Positions 45,901-55,249 of a stretch of DNA of 64,000 nucleotides are shown here, piece after piece. Below the pieces are notes generated by a model that made no database searches, was not told where the DNA came from, and worked only from the letters and a program-made list of their open reading frames with translations. Made by a program: the position numbers and the translations under genes. The stretch covers positions 620,001-684,000 of the forward strand of contig JAACJM010000005.1 in assembly GCA_013368315.1 (NCBI GenBank), in the 5' to 3' direction. The stretch is from Tetrapyrgos nigripes (Eukaryota > Basidiomycota > Agaricomycetes > Agaricales > Campanellaceae). How positions within the stretch are numbered: position 1 is the first letter of the stretch; every line of letters begins with the position of its first letter.

Positions 45901-46199
45901 TCCCTTATTCCAGGCTCCGAATTATTGTTCCGAAGGGTTTCTAGGCGATCAGGAGGTCGACTTTCTTCGACCACGCTGCCTAATCCAGATGAGAAATGTT
46001 GCATACCTCTCAAGGTGCGTCCTGGTCCTTGGGGAAACATATTCCCATGAGAAATTGGATTCGGAGTCGAGTGCTGCCTTCGCAGATTCTGACTCAACGG
46101 ATCCCAGTTCCCTTGAGGTGTACACGTGTGGTACAACGGGTTTTGGTTCCCTTGGTCTTGCTCGGTAGTTTCGGTTTGTTGTTGAGTGCGTGTAGCCAT
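42918..46199 (-). pseudogene. gypsy-3 Gag: one long frame with ten nonsense codons
   Basis: From the ATG at 46199 (MATRTQQQTETTEQ) to the stop at 42918 there is a single frame of 1094 codons without any indel. It is interrupted by nine TGA (45876, 45816, 45354, 45063, 44694, 44688, 44499, 44169, 43989) and one TAG (45111). The C-terminal third is recognisable Gag: RKPNPFNGTNRNEFRSFISN, AARTWENWVERKM, LFGVHNEQLHAQAALDKAIQ, and the CCHC knuckle CLGCGEPGHFAQDC. The N-terminal two thirds are Pro/Gln/Asn-rich with a short collagen-like run (GPPGPPGPHGERGE) and no domain I recognise. Arg CGA is the simplest ancestor of each TGA. Confidence 0.8.
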
Positions 46200-46228
46200 A
46201 TTGGGGGCAGTTTTGAGCCTAGATATTA

Positions 46229-46788
46229 TGTAAGGGTCGTACCTACAGTCGTTAATGTTGTTCCGGATGACGTTGATATGTAGGAGACCGCTAGGCAATA
46301 TGGCAAGACTATAGGAAGTTGATAGAGCTGATAGGGGCTTGTAGCCACAGTTGGAGTACTTAGAGTTTAAGTACTTGTTGGAATGGCTGGAAAATGGAGG
46401 ATGCTGGTAAAAGGCTTCAGGTAGTTGCTGGTGATTGCTGGATACGATTGACTTGAACGCTAGATATGATTCAGGTTTGTTGTAGGTAGGTTGACAAAAT
46501 ATCTAGGCTAAAGAGTTAAGTAGTTATGTTACAGTTTATATACATATGCTAGGACTATTGAGTGAGTCATTATGAGTAAAGATAAGTCAGATAAGTTCGG
46601 ATCCGTAGTATGGAGTCATACAAAGAAGTGAGTCAAGAGAATTGCCTTGTGGCAACGAAAGTCAAGACCGTACAGAGGTTTGGAAACTGTGGGAAAAATA
46701 CCCTGAGGTTGCCATAGTCCGCGGGACTGCTGTCCTTGCTTGATTGTGTGGTCCCCCTTGTTCCGTACGAATGGTACGACCTATGACA
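46229..46788 (-). repeat. gypsy-3 5' LTR
   Basis: 560-bp partner of 29937-30496, followed on the plus strand by the GTGCT duplication (46789-46793). Confidence 0.92.
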
Positions 46789-46836
46789 GTGCTTCCTCAG
46801 AGTGCTCATTGATCAGAATATAACTGCGAGGCAGTT

Positions 46837-48408
46837 ATGAGGTTCTTCAATGCAACTCCAGCAACCATGCAAGTACAAGAGAATAAGAAAAAGCACAAGA
46901 CTACTGAGGACAGCATTAATTGGCTGGGGAGAACAAGCAGAACGAGACGTCAAGGTCAAAGCACACTCATGAGGGCTCTCCAACTTCTCCAACTGACAAA
47001 GCAAGTGTCAGTGGCTTTGATGATGATGACGACAATGATGACAATGGTGAAGTATTTGAGTTTATGGTATCTCCACATGTCCTCAAACCCTCTGCTCCAC
47101 CTACCTGTAATGCTCATGCAGCAAAACATGAAGAGTATACCGAGCTTCCACCTTTTGCTATTTCATCCAATTGTGGCTATGCTGGCCTTGTTTGTGAGCT
47201 ATCAACAGCTCTCAAGTGCAGCGTCTTCAACATTCCTGATGACAAGATTTCATGGAAAAAGAAAATTCCCACCAACTCTCCAAAGTCATTACTGGGCAGG
47301 GATGTTGGATGGACAGACCTGGTGAAGCAACTGTGTGCTGCAAAGCCTGACAAATGTGAGGAGGTATGTAGTTTCTGTGTTTGTTATGTCTGACACAACT
47401 TGTATATAGGAGTATGATTCCAAGTTTGCAGCCCCTACTATGGCTACAGCTTCCATCACAGAGCAACAGGTGAGTACCATCCATAGTTATTTGTTTTGAC
47501 AAAACTGAGTTTACCACAGGTTACGTTTGACCAGGCTTATGGTGAACATCTTGAACAACTGGAGGCAGCGTATCCAGTAGGCAACCACACTCCATTTCCT
47601 GCGAAGTGCATCTATCAGGAGAAGCCGTCAGGTAGATGTTGGAAGCTAAAACCTCTTAGGCTTCGGGCTTGGGCAGCTGGCTTGGTATGTCACTAATCCC
47701 TTTCTTTTGACCTGCTCTCAACATTATTCTACAGTCTAAAGGTCCACCACTATCGAGACACCACCATCTTCTGCTCACTTCAACATGTCTGGCTGTATAA
47801 AGGCTATGCCATGTGCTCCAGCTCCTGCTGCATCAGAAGGTGCCCTCACTTCTGCACCTATCCCACAGGCACCTGCTGTACCTGCCGGTTTGTTGGGCAG
47901 CTCCATTGGTTTGACAGACCTCCTTGCACTTGGTATGGTGTCCAACATGTTTGGTCCTGGAGTAGCCAGCAACATCATGGCCTCAACATTTCCAGGTCTG
48001 GCTGGCATTGCTCAAGCTCCACCTGTTTCTTTTGGTAGTGGTGATGTGCTGCTTCTTCCACCCTCACCCAACAACAATCTCAATGTTGAGGTTCCACTGG
48101 ACCAGTTCTGTGCATGTTACCAACTGCCACCTCCTGTTGAAGCTGGCCTGGTCAAGCTTGGAAATCTTCATAAGGTTGAGGTATCAGATTGGCATGACTA
48201 TGCAGGAAGGAATATGGCAGCAGATAAAGGAGCATCATTCCTGTTTTCGGGCATCAAAAGGAGTGAGTGTGAGAGCAGACATTCACGTACCTTCAGAATT
48301 GAGAGTATCCATGAGAGTCTCACAGTGATGGATCCAGCAATTGTCAAGGACAAGTACACTGTGCTCTTCAGGATAGGCATTCAATTGGGGAATCTAAAAT
48401 GCTATTAG
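46837..48408 (+). CDS. Spliced gene of unknown function carried by the 29-kb hAT
   Basis: Likely continuation of the exon at 29829-29930. An exon with QVQENKKKHKTTEDSIN shifts frame near 46920 and continues KHTHEGSPTSPTDKASVSGF, an acidic run (DDDDDNDDNGEVFEFM), and GYAGLVCELSTALKCSVFNI. It reaches a GTATGT donor at 47364; the next exons are 47409-47470 and 47520-47683, joined by introns with GTGAGT and GTATGT donors. They encode YPVGNHTPFPAKCIYQEKPS and WKLKPLRLRAWAAGL. The last part (to 48408) includes an Ala/Pro/Gly-rich segment and DWHDYAGRNMAADKGASFLF. I do not recognise a domain. The 'YP.G....P...C' then 'W.L...R...WA' pattern recalls uncharacterised proteins of polypore and agaric fungi. 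It lies on the same strand as the transposase pieces. The frameshift suggests decay. Confidence 0.45.
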
Positions 48409-48411
48409 AGT

Positions 48412-49130
48412 GTGATTGATGAAAAGAGAAAAAGACATACCACATCCTGGATGATAAAGTCTATAAACTCTGCAGTATCATATGAGCCCTTGACAACTCT
48501 TGTTGCAATGTATCCCTTCACTGACATGGCAGCCACAAATGAATATCTCTTTCCACATACAAATGAATCAACAAGCTCGGCATGTTGTCCAACTGGTGCA
48601 CGTCCATAATGTCACATGGTATCATGGTCATTCTTGCTTGACTTTTCCACTGTGACAAACTCACATGCTGTTCCCGAGAAGCTGCTTGGGTTAGTGATGC
48701 CATCCTTGAAGTTATCCCAGAGTTGCTGGTCCCTTTCAGAGGCTATCTTGTGCAGAACCTTTCATGACAGACCAGCATTGGCCAATGTTGCTTGGAGAGC
48801 TGAAATAGATATAGAAATGTCATGATTGAGTGCAAGGTGCCATTGTAACTCAGTGAGATAGGTGTCTGAGTTCCTAGCATACATTTCCTTGCAGGCTTGG
48901 AGGGCCAGCATCCCAATAAGACAGGGATGGCCATGAATGGGAGAAGGTGGATTCATCACAGTTCCAAACTCATTGAAAAGGGTTCACCATCAGTATAGAC
49001 TGGTCTTTGAGACAGCAAGAGCTGAGCAAATCTCGGAATGACTCCAGCCTGCCTCCCACATCGTCAGGACTGCTTTCTTGAGGTCAGAGCTGATGTGCCA
49101 GTTGCCCATGTAGACAGTAGAAGACAAGAA
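48412..49130 (-). pseudogene. Tc1/mariner-type transposase relic
   Basis: In minus-strand order: HISSDLKKAVLTMWEAGWSH then SEICSALAVSKTSLYW (helix-turn-helix), TYLTELQWHLALNHDISISI then SALQATLANAGLS, a stop, KVLHKIASERDQQLWDNF, a stop, HYGRAPVGQHAELVDSFV and GKRYSFVAAMSVKGYIATRV. These match the DNA-binding and first catalytic parts of fungal Tc1/mariner-like DDE transposases. Two in-frame stops and absence of the rest of the catalytic domain show it is dead. A 70-bp segment just outside (49143-49212) is an inverted copy of 29702-29770. Confidence 0.7.
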
Positions 49131-49369
49131 TCTGGCTTGGGTCAACCACCTTCCTTATTGGGTAGACATGAAAAAAAAACATGATTCCCATTATTTACAG
49201 GAATCGCTGTAAGAAGAATCAGCCAGTGGGAAGCCCAATACAATATGACAGAGATGGGAAGGAGATACTTGTTTTGAGTGTATGGTTTGAAGAAGGTGCC
49301 TTGCATGTGTAATGGGTTTCTGAGCAAATACTGACACCCAGAAGCCCTCAAATCTACTCCAAGTGTCAA

Positions 49370-49624
49370 CAGAACAAAGGATGCGATGATTGCCCATTCA
49401 ATTGGTGTGAAGAAGTGTCAGAATGCGTCAAAAGAAGCACAGTGAGTGACTCAGCAGGAGAAATATGGGAAGGAAAAGGAAAAGGAAGGAGCGGATGGTA
49501 CTGAGGGTGATGACGAGTCTTCAGATGTCGATGGTGGATCTGGTCGTCCCAAGAAATGCAAGAAGCTCATGAAGGTCAAAACATACACTCAGAAAACGAT
49601 AAACTTTCTGAAAGGCCCCAACAT
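49370..49624 (+). pseudogene. hAT transposase fragment A (host hAT of the 29-kb block)
   Basis: Plus-strand frame with AMIAHSIGVKKCQNASKEAQ, a TGA, VTQQEKYGKEKEKEGADGTE and KKLMKVKTYTQKTINFLKGP. The pattern is that of the linker after the zinc-finger region in fungal hAT transposases. It is cut at 49624 by a hAT insertion; skipping that insertion with one copy of CCCAACAT joins it in frame to fragment B at 54630. Confidence 0.55.
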
Positions 49625-50294
49625 TAGCATACGTGGGAAGGCTGAGGTTCAATTTCAATTTTTGATTTCAGAACACTGGGTTAGAACTTAGAACCAGATA
49701 CCAGTGACTGAATGCCATCACCTCAATAATGTTTGTGTCATAGACAATGAGGGGTATAATGGTTTTTGGGATCATTTGGGGTTGTTCATTGAGTACCATT
49801 TTGAGGTATGGCCATGATAGGGACTCGGGAAGTTTGCACACCTACTGTTCTCATTTGTTCAACTCATGTTCAAAGACAAAGCAATTTTAGTGGCGCTGCA
49901 TTTGGGTGAGATTCAGTGACGTGTGTTGTCATCATGATCACAGCTTCTTTGCCTCACAAAGTAGACAAGAGATGCCTTGGAGATCCCTGCACATTATAAT
50001 CTCAGTGGACAGAATTTTAGAAATATCCCAAGTCACCAATCCTCAAGTAGTACTACATAGACCTCAGCTGCTGTGACACAGGGCATTGGTCCAACTTCCA
50101 AAGAGCATTCAGGGTTGCTGAAAAGGTGGAATTAAAAACACCTCCACTCGAAAGCCTGGTAAACTAATGTGGTCAAAATGTGGTTACAGTGATTAATTAG
50201 AACAACTATGTAGCTACATAAGCTATGATAAGTACATTGACATGTGCAAGGACTCAACTCATACATACTTACACACTGAGGAGAGGTGGACAGC

Positions 50295-53200
50295 TAAGGT
50301 TGGACACGGGTATACCCGTGATTAATTGTAGAGCATACCATACCCGTACCCTTTAAACCCGAGACTCTCATGAGTACGGGTCATACCCGCACCCGCACCA
50401 CCAAACCTGCGAGTAACCCGAACCAAATAGCTTAGAGATGATGTCTTGTTTTTATATCTAAATGTATCAAATGTAAACTACAACTTTAGATGTACAGAAA
50501 GGTTGAACTATCTGTAAAGGTGAAAGGACGAGATCAAAAGAAGAATGAGTTACAAAAGAGACTGTAGAGTCTACCATAGATAATGTTACGCTACTTAGCC
50601 TTTTCTTTTCCTTTCCGCTTCTCAGCCTTCTTCTCTTCAGCCTTCATCAATGCGTCCATGATGTCTTTGTCCTGCATGAGATCTTTCTTGCTCCAACTAC
50701 CCAGGCACAGGAACCGGCAGATTGACCACCCAGAAAGGCGATTGCGCGTGAAGACAAGTAATTGCCGTCCAGACAAAAACACACGCTCCACCGATGTAGA
50801 TGTAGCTAGTAAACAAGAAGTTAGTTTCATCTTAAACAAAAAACAACGATGGGCTGAAATAAAGAAACGAAAAGTAGATACATAAAAGCCAGGTCCTACT
50901 AGGACGGGCTATAGCAAAGAGTAAAAGCAAAGAAGAAAAAGACTAACCAGGTACCGAGTGATAGTCGAGAGCCATTTGGGATAGAATAGAAAACACGGTC
51001 TGTTTCTCCCACCACCACATCAGCGGGTCCGTAACATTCTCAAGTGGCATCGCTAGGTAATCTGCCAGTTCATCACGAGCAGTGACTGTTGACGAAGAGG
51101 TGACCGAAATGTTCATAAAGTCGTTCACTTGGGAGGTCTGAGCTGCAGCTGAGAGGGTTGGGGATGACAATGTGGACAGAGTGGCGGCAGTAGTAGGAGT
51201 CTACATGTCAACAACAGTCAGCAACAAAATAAAATAAAGTATTGAAGTACAATAAAGACGTACCTCTTCTATAGCTTGTTGAGATTGGGAACGTGCTACA
51301 TACTCATTGTAGGCATTGCGTGTGAGCTGTTCAGCTTGATTGATCCATGGTTGTTGCCACTTATGACGACAGAAATACTCGAGCTTTAGTCCGGGGTGGA
51401 GAACTGAATAATTGGTTAATTTAGATGTCATACAACAATGAAAGAATAAGTAATCACACACCCATAGAAATCCGATAGATGGAGGATTCATCTGTACGGC
51501 TATAGTACCGGTTCATTAACTTTTTGGCAAGACGGAGAGCAGCCTTCACCGAGGAATGAAGTGGCTGAGAAGATGAGGGAGCTGTTGTAGTCTGTGCAGT
51601 CAAGAGGTCGTCAATGCGGTCCATGGCTGGAATAATGCCAGAGATGGAGGAGTGTTGTTCACTAGAAAAGTAGATGGTAGCGTCCTTGAAGACCTGATGA
51701 GACAATATATTAGTCAAGATTAATTACTATTACAAGTATGAAAACATACCTGTAGGATGTAGCGCAGATCTTTAAGAACTTGCCATTCAACAGAGGTGAG
51801 CTCGTGTTTCCTGTATGGTAGATCCTTGTTGCCTGTGATATCATCGACTGCCTTCTGATACTTCAGGACGAATTCAAGCATATCGAAGGTTGAGTTCCAT
51901 CGTGTGTGGACATCACGAGGAATAATTCGATTGGGAAGATGATTGCAGATACATGCTGCACACCACTGGGGTAAGCCAATGGTAGTTGAATGAATAAAAA
52001 AGACAGTCCACGAATCTATAATCGCATCAGTCTTTAAGAAATACCCAAAGTACATACCACATACCTTCTCTAATGCAGCCCGAACCTCAGCAGATTCCCA
52101 ATCAAAAGTAGCCCTTTCATCGTCGTCAATCCCTTCAAGCTCATCAACACCTTCATCATCCTCACGCTCTGGTAAGATGTCGTCGTTATCCAGCAGTGTT
52201 GGCAAATCCTCCTCCTCCTCCTCCTCCTCATCCTCGAGCTCGTCATCAGGGAGCTTGCCTTCAGCTCCATCATCAGAACCAGCAATCCCATTGAGGAGTG
52301 CCTTGGCAGCGAGATTCATTGTGTGGTTTAAGCAGCGAACACGGCCTTCAACAGAGAACGAGTTGGATGTGCTGGAGTCAAGAGCTGTCGTCTGCGTGTC
52401 GTTGGAGGTTGCATTGTCTCTGCAGAAGCCTAGGATCTAGTAGATGGGTAAGGAAGGGAATAGTTTTGAGAGAGAAAAGTACTCGTACCTTTTGTTGCAG
52501 GCCATGACGCTCAAGCATCTTATCAAACTCCCGAGTGAGCACTTCACCAGTATGAGACTACAAAAATAGTCAATTACCAAGGAGAGAAGAGAGAAGAAAC
52601 AGCGATCATGAACCTTTGGAACCTCAATGATATCAAGCAAAAATACAAGCAGTTTGCCCTGGTGTTGAAGGTGAATGGTCCATGCCACAAAAGCACGGTG
52701 ATTGGGTGAGGTCCAAGCATCAGTGGCAAAGCTGATTTGACCAGGATACTCCTAGTAAATCCATTAGTGAGTGATAGATATGAAGAAACAAAAACCTACC
52801 TTGAGCAGAGTAACAATACGCTCGGAACAGTGTTCAAAGGCCGTTTTGATATCCTCGGCAACACGTTTGCGACGAGGGAAGCTTGCCTGAAGTCGACCAG
52901 AGAGCATGAGCTCTTGGAGCTTACGGTCCTCAACAATGTGCAACAGACGAACACTTTTGGTTATCCAACGCACTACAGCAGCACTGGAAAATATGCAGTT
53001 AGTAACAAAGACAAATTAGAATAGACCTATAACTTACTGCCGCTCAGGATCTGTATGCATCTGATGCGAGATGCTCACAACTCGATTTCCGAGACCTACA
53101 AACATCGAGTAGATGGTGTTCTGCGACGATTTTGCCTCAGCGAGCCCTTTGATGGCAGCATCAACAGCGTCAGCACCAAAGCAATGCACAGCGTGTGATT

Positions 53201-54486
53201 TGAGATTGCTGGTTGATGCACGATCACTGCCATCAAGGTAACATCGGACTCCACCCTTGCCCTTGCACTTGGAGGCCTTGCACTTGAAGTAGTGGTACTT
53301 GCGACCGTTTTCATACTCGATGCTTGGTTTTTCACCAAAGAACGCATAGATGGGGGAAGTCCAACGAGCCCGGAGTCGTTCTACAGAAGGACAAGTCGAT
53401 ATTAATAACAAGAAATACCCAAGGGAATAAGTTAACTCACCAAGTTCATCCTCGTCATTTTCCTCTTTGGCAGACTCTTCAGTGTCCGAGTGGCCACTGT
53501 CCGAGACCTCGATTGGTTCAGATGCTTCTGCGAGTAAGAGTATTGAGTGAATGGTGCATGAAGAGAAGAGAATGATGCACTCACGACCAGAATGGCGGCA
53601 ATGCTTCACTGATCGCTTGGCCTTTTGAACTACATTCCGAACCTTACTAGTAGCACCTTTGACGACCTTGACAATATTGGTAGATGCGATGGAGGCGAGT
53701 GAATGTGTGGAGGAAGATTCGGAGTTGCTGTCTGCAACAGGCTCGCGAGGATGCTTCTACTTGCCCGACATACTGAGTGAGGGATCACAACTCGAAAAAA
53801 ATTGAGAACGCACCTTTTAACAGCTCGAAAGGATCAGAATCCCCCCAGCGAACATTGTGTCCGCATGCAACTGGAGACAAATTGCAAAATGCAACAGGAA
53901 ACGTCGGCCGAAACCTGAAAAAAAGCACAAAGGATTAGCCTAAGTAGAAGCTCAAGTAGTGACCATACCATAAAGCAATTAGCCGTACTTGAGCCTCATT
54001 GAAGGAGTAAATAATCAGCTGAATGGTAGACGTTGGTCTGGGTAACAGTTGAGCCACTCCAGTAAACGCTTGCAGGTGCAGCCCGCAGAAAATGCCACGC
54101 TATATCTTTTTTGAGGGAGGCGTTGAGATCTTCCATTGAGGATGATGGGATATCAACGAGAACGACCGATAAAAGTACTGTGACTGAGATCCCACAGTAC
54201 ACCAGCCACAGCCGCCATATGAGAAACGTTGCTGACGTTGGACTGGCTGCCGTCCTCGCCTAGGGCAGCATTTTGCGATCAACAGACAGATGAAGTACAA
54301 GAAAATGGTACAATGTTGATTTTACTTATTTCAAGCTCCGCTGGCAGGCATATGAGGCCTGGACCACATGGGTTCATGGGGTGGGTTCCGGTATCCTCGG
54401 GTCTACTAACTTGAGCACCGTACCCGTACCCGTGCGTCACCGTATAGGAACACCGTGGGTATACCCCATACCTGCGTCCAACCTTA
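50295..54486 (-). mobile_element. Near-intact autonomous-size hAT element (4192 bp)
   Basis: Inverted ends TAAGGTTGGACACGGGTATA and GCGTCCAACCTTA (54474-54486), flanked by exact 8-bp duplications TGGACAGC (50287-50294 and 54487-54494). Subterminal ACCCGTACC/GGGTACGG-like repeats occur near 50330-50400 and 54390-54460. It contains one long spliced transposase gene on the minus strand. It is nested in the 797-bp hAT, which is nested in the 29-kb hAT. Confidence 0.9.
50591..53771 (-). CDS. hAT transposase, 12 exons, 811 codons with one early TAG
   Basis: Exons (minus): 53771-53585, 53527-53441, 53380-53038, 52983-52800, 52751-52614, 52557-52489, 52436-52065, 51965-51750, 51693-51462, 51403-51264, 51200-50948, 50805-50591. 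All junctions are in phase, with GT...AG introns, total 2436 nt. Exon 3 has a BED-type zinc finger (YHYFKCKASKCKGKGG, then SNLKSHAVHCFG). The RNase-H-like catalytic core shows ISFATDAWTSPNHRAFVAWT (first Asp), GFCRDNATSND (second Asp) and VRCLNHTMNLAAKALL (C..H). An acidic insert follows (EEEEEEED), then HTRWNSTFDMLEF. The dimerisation region contains VPATSTSVERVFLSGRQLL. The only flaw is TAG at codon 5 (53757-53759). Either this is a C-to-T nonsense change, or that TAG is the acceptor of an intron from a further 5' exon (coding-like sequence at 53816-53920). Confidence 0.82.
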
Positions 54487-54629
54487 TGGACAGCAAGACC
54501 AAGGTGGGATAGTGGGGCAGTGGGGGTGGGTCATGTCACATAAGATAGCCAATGTCTGGTCCAGTTTGATAACCCCAAAATCAAAAGTCAAAATTGAACC
54601 TTGGCCTTCCCGTGTGCGCTACCCAACAT

Positions 54630-54775
54630 ACCATTCTCAGAGGACGAGAAAGTTGCTGTCAAGATGCAGTTCCTATGTGCCATGGCTGCAGCCAATCTTC
54701 CATTTCTCTGGGTTGATAATCCTGAGGTCATCAAGCTCCTCTACCCGAACTTCACAAAGGCTTCGTACCAAGGCA
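54630..54775 (+). pseudogene. hAT transposase fragment B
   Basis: Frame with PFSEDEKVAVKMQFLCAMAA and ANLPFLWVDNPEVIKLLYPN, matching the conserved entry to the catalytic domain of fungal hAT transposases ('...ANLPF..V(E/D)NPE...L'). It joins fragment A in frame across the 49625-54621 insertion. It ends where a Harbinger-like fragment begins (near 54776). Confidence 0.65.
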
Positions 54776-55240
54776 ACAGCTACCCGCAATGCCAGTCAAA
54801 CCATTGCGCAGTGAGTTGAGTAATACGAGATACACAGGAGGATTCCCATCCAAACTGCTGCTCCATATCTACAAGCCGATTAGGATAGGTGAGGCATCGT
54901 AAAAGCATGCGAAGAGCGGTGAATGAATCCTGTTTGATACGGGTCTGTGGGCAGCGTATATACTCTGGCATTTGCATCGCTTGTACCATTTCTCGTACTT
55001 CAGCCTGTCAAAAACTTGGGACGACATAAGTGCAAATGCAAATAGCACAGTTATTGGCCACGTACCAGAACTGGGCCAGCCAAGCCTCATCCCCCCATTC
55101 AAAAATGTTTGCTGGACCACCCTCACGAATTTTACCTGCTTTATCTGCCTCTACCTCTTCGCCAACAGCATCTAAAAGTTTCTGAATGAGTTCTTGATAT
55201 GCGATGGACTCATTAAGAGCTCTCCGCTCCATGCCAGTAA
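54776..55240 (-). pseudogene. PIF/Harbinger-type transposase fragment (N-terminal)
   Basis: Minus-strand exon from the ATG at 55232: MERRALNESIAYQELIQKLL, then IFEWGDEAWLAQFWY, a GTGGCC donor, and after a CAG acceptor EVREMVQAMQMPEYIRCPQT, RIKQDSFTALRMLLRCLTYP, NRLVDMEQQFGWESSCVSRI. The 'F..LLRRLxYPxRxxDMxxxFGxxxSxxSRI' block is typical of Harbinger/DDE_4 transposases ahead of their catalytic domain. The catalytic domain is missing. It seems to replace the hAT catalytic core between fragments B and C. Confidence 0.65.
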
Positions 55241-55249
55241 GTCAAGATT

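Larger units (their letters stand above)
29937..46788 (-). mobile_element. Ty3/gypsy element gypsy-3 (with nested foldback element)
   Basis: Two 560-bp LTRs (29937-30496 and 46229-46788) both run TGTAAGGGTCGTACC to GGTACGACCTATGACA on the plus strand. They are flanked by the 5-bp duplication GTGCT (29932-29936 and 46789-46793). In element orientation (minus): Gag, protease, RT, RNase H, integrase, chromodomain, an antisense gene, purine tract (AGCGGGGGGAAA), 3' LTR. RT is split by the 6810-bp element at 34713-41522; without it gypsy-3 is about 10.0 kb, long for the family. LTR differences seen by eye are mostly C/T or G/A. Fourteen in-frame stops in two long frames (13 TGA, 1 TAG) plus frameshifts make it inactive. 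Confidence 0.92.
49625..54621. mobile_element. Non-autonomous hAT (797 bp of its own) carrying a second hAT
   Basis: Inverted ends TAGCATACGTGGGAAGGC (49625) and GGCCTTCCCGTGTGCGCTA (to 54621), flanked by the 8-bp duplication CCCAACAT (49617-49624 and 54622-54629). The ends continue as AGGTTCAATTT on both sides. Its own sequence is 49625-50286 plus 54495-54621 with one duplication; everything between is the hAT at 50295-54486. It has no gene of its own. Confidence 0.82.

Noticed and set aside
42918..46199. TGA used as a sense codon in the retroelements
   Set aside because: Nearby genes such as the antisense gene and the hAT transposase use normal stops, and frameshifts and other substitutions in the same elements show decay; CpG deamination explains the TGA excess.
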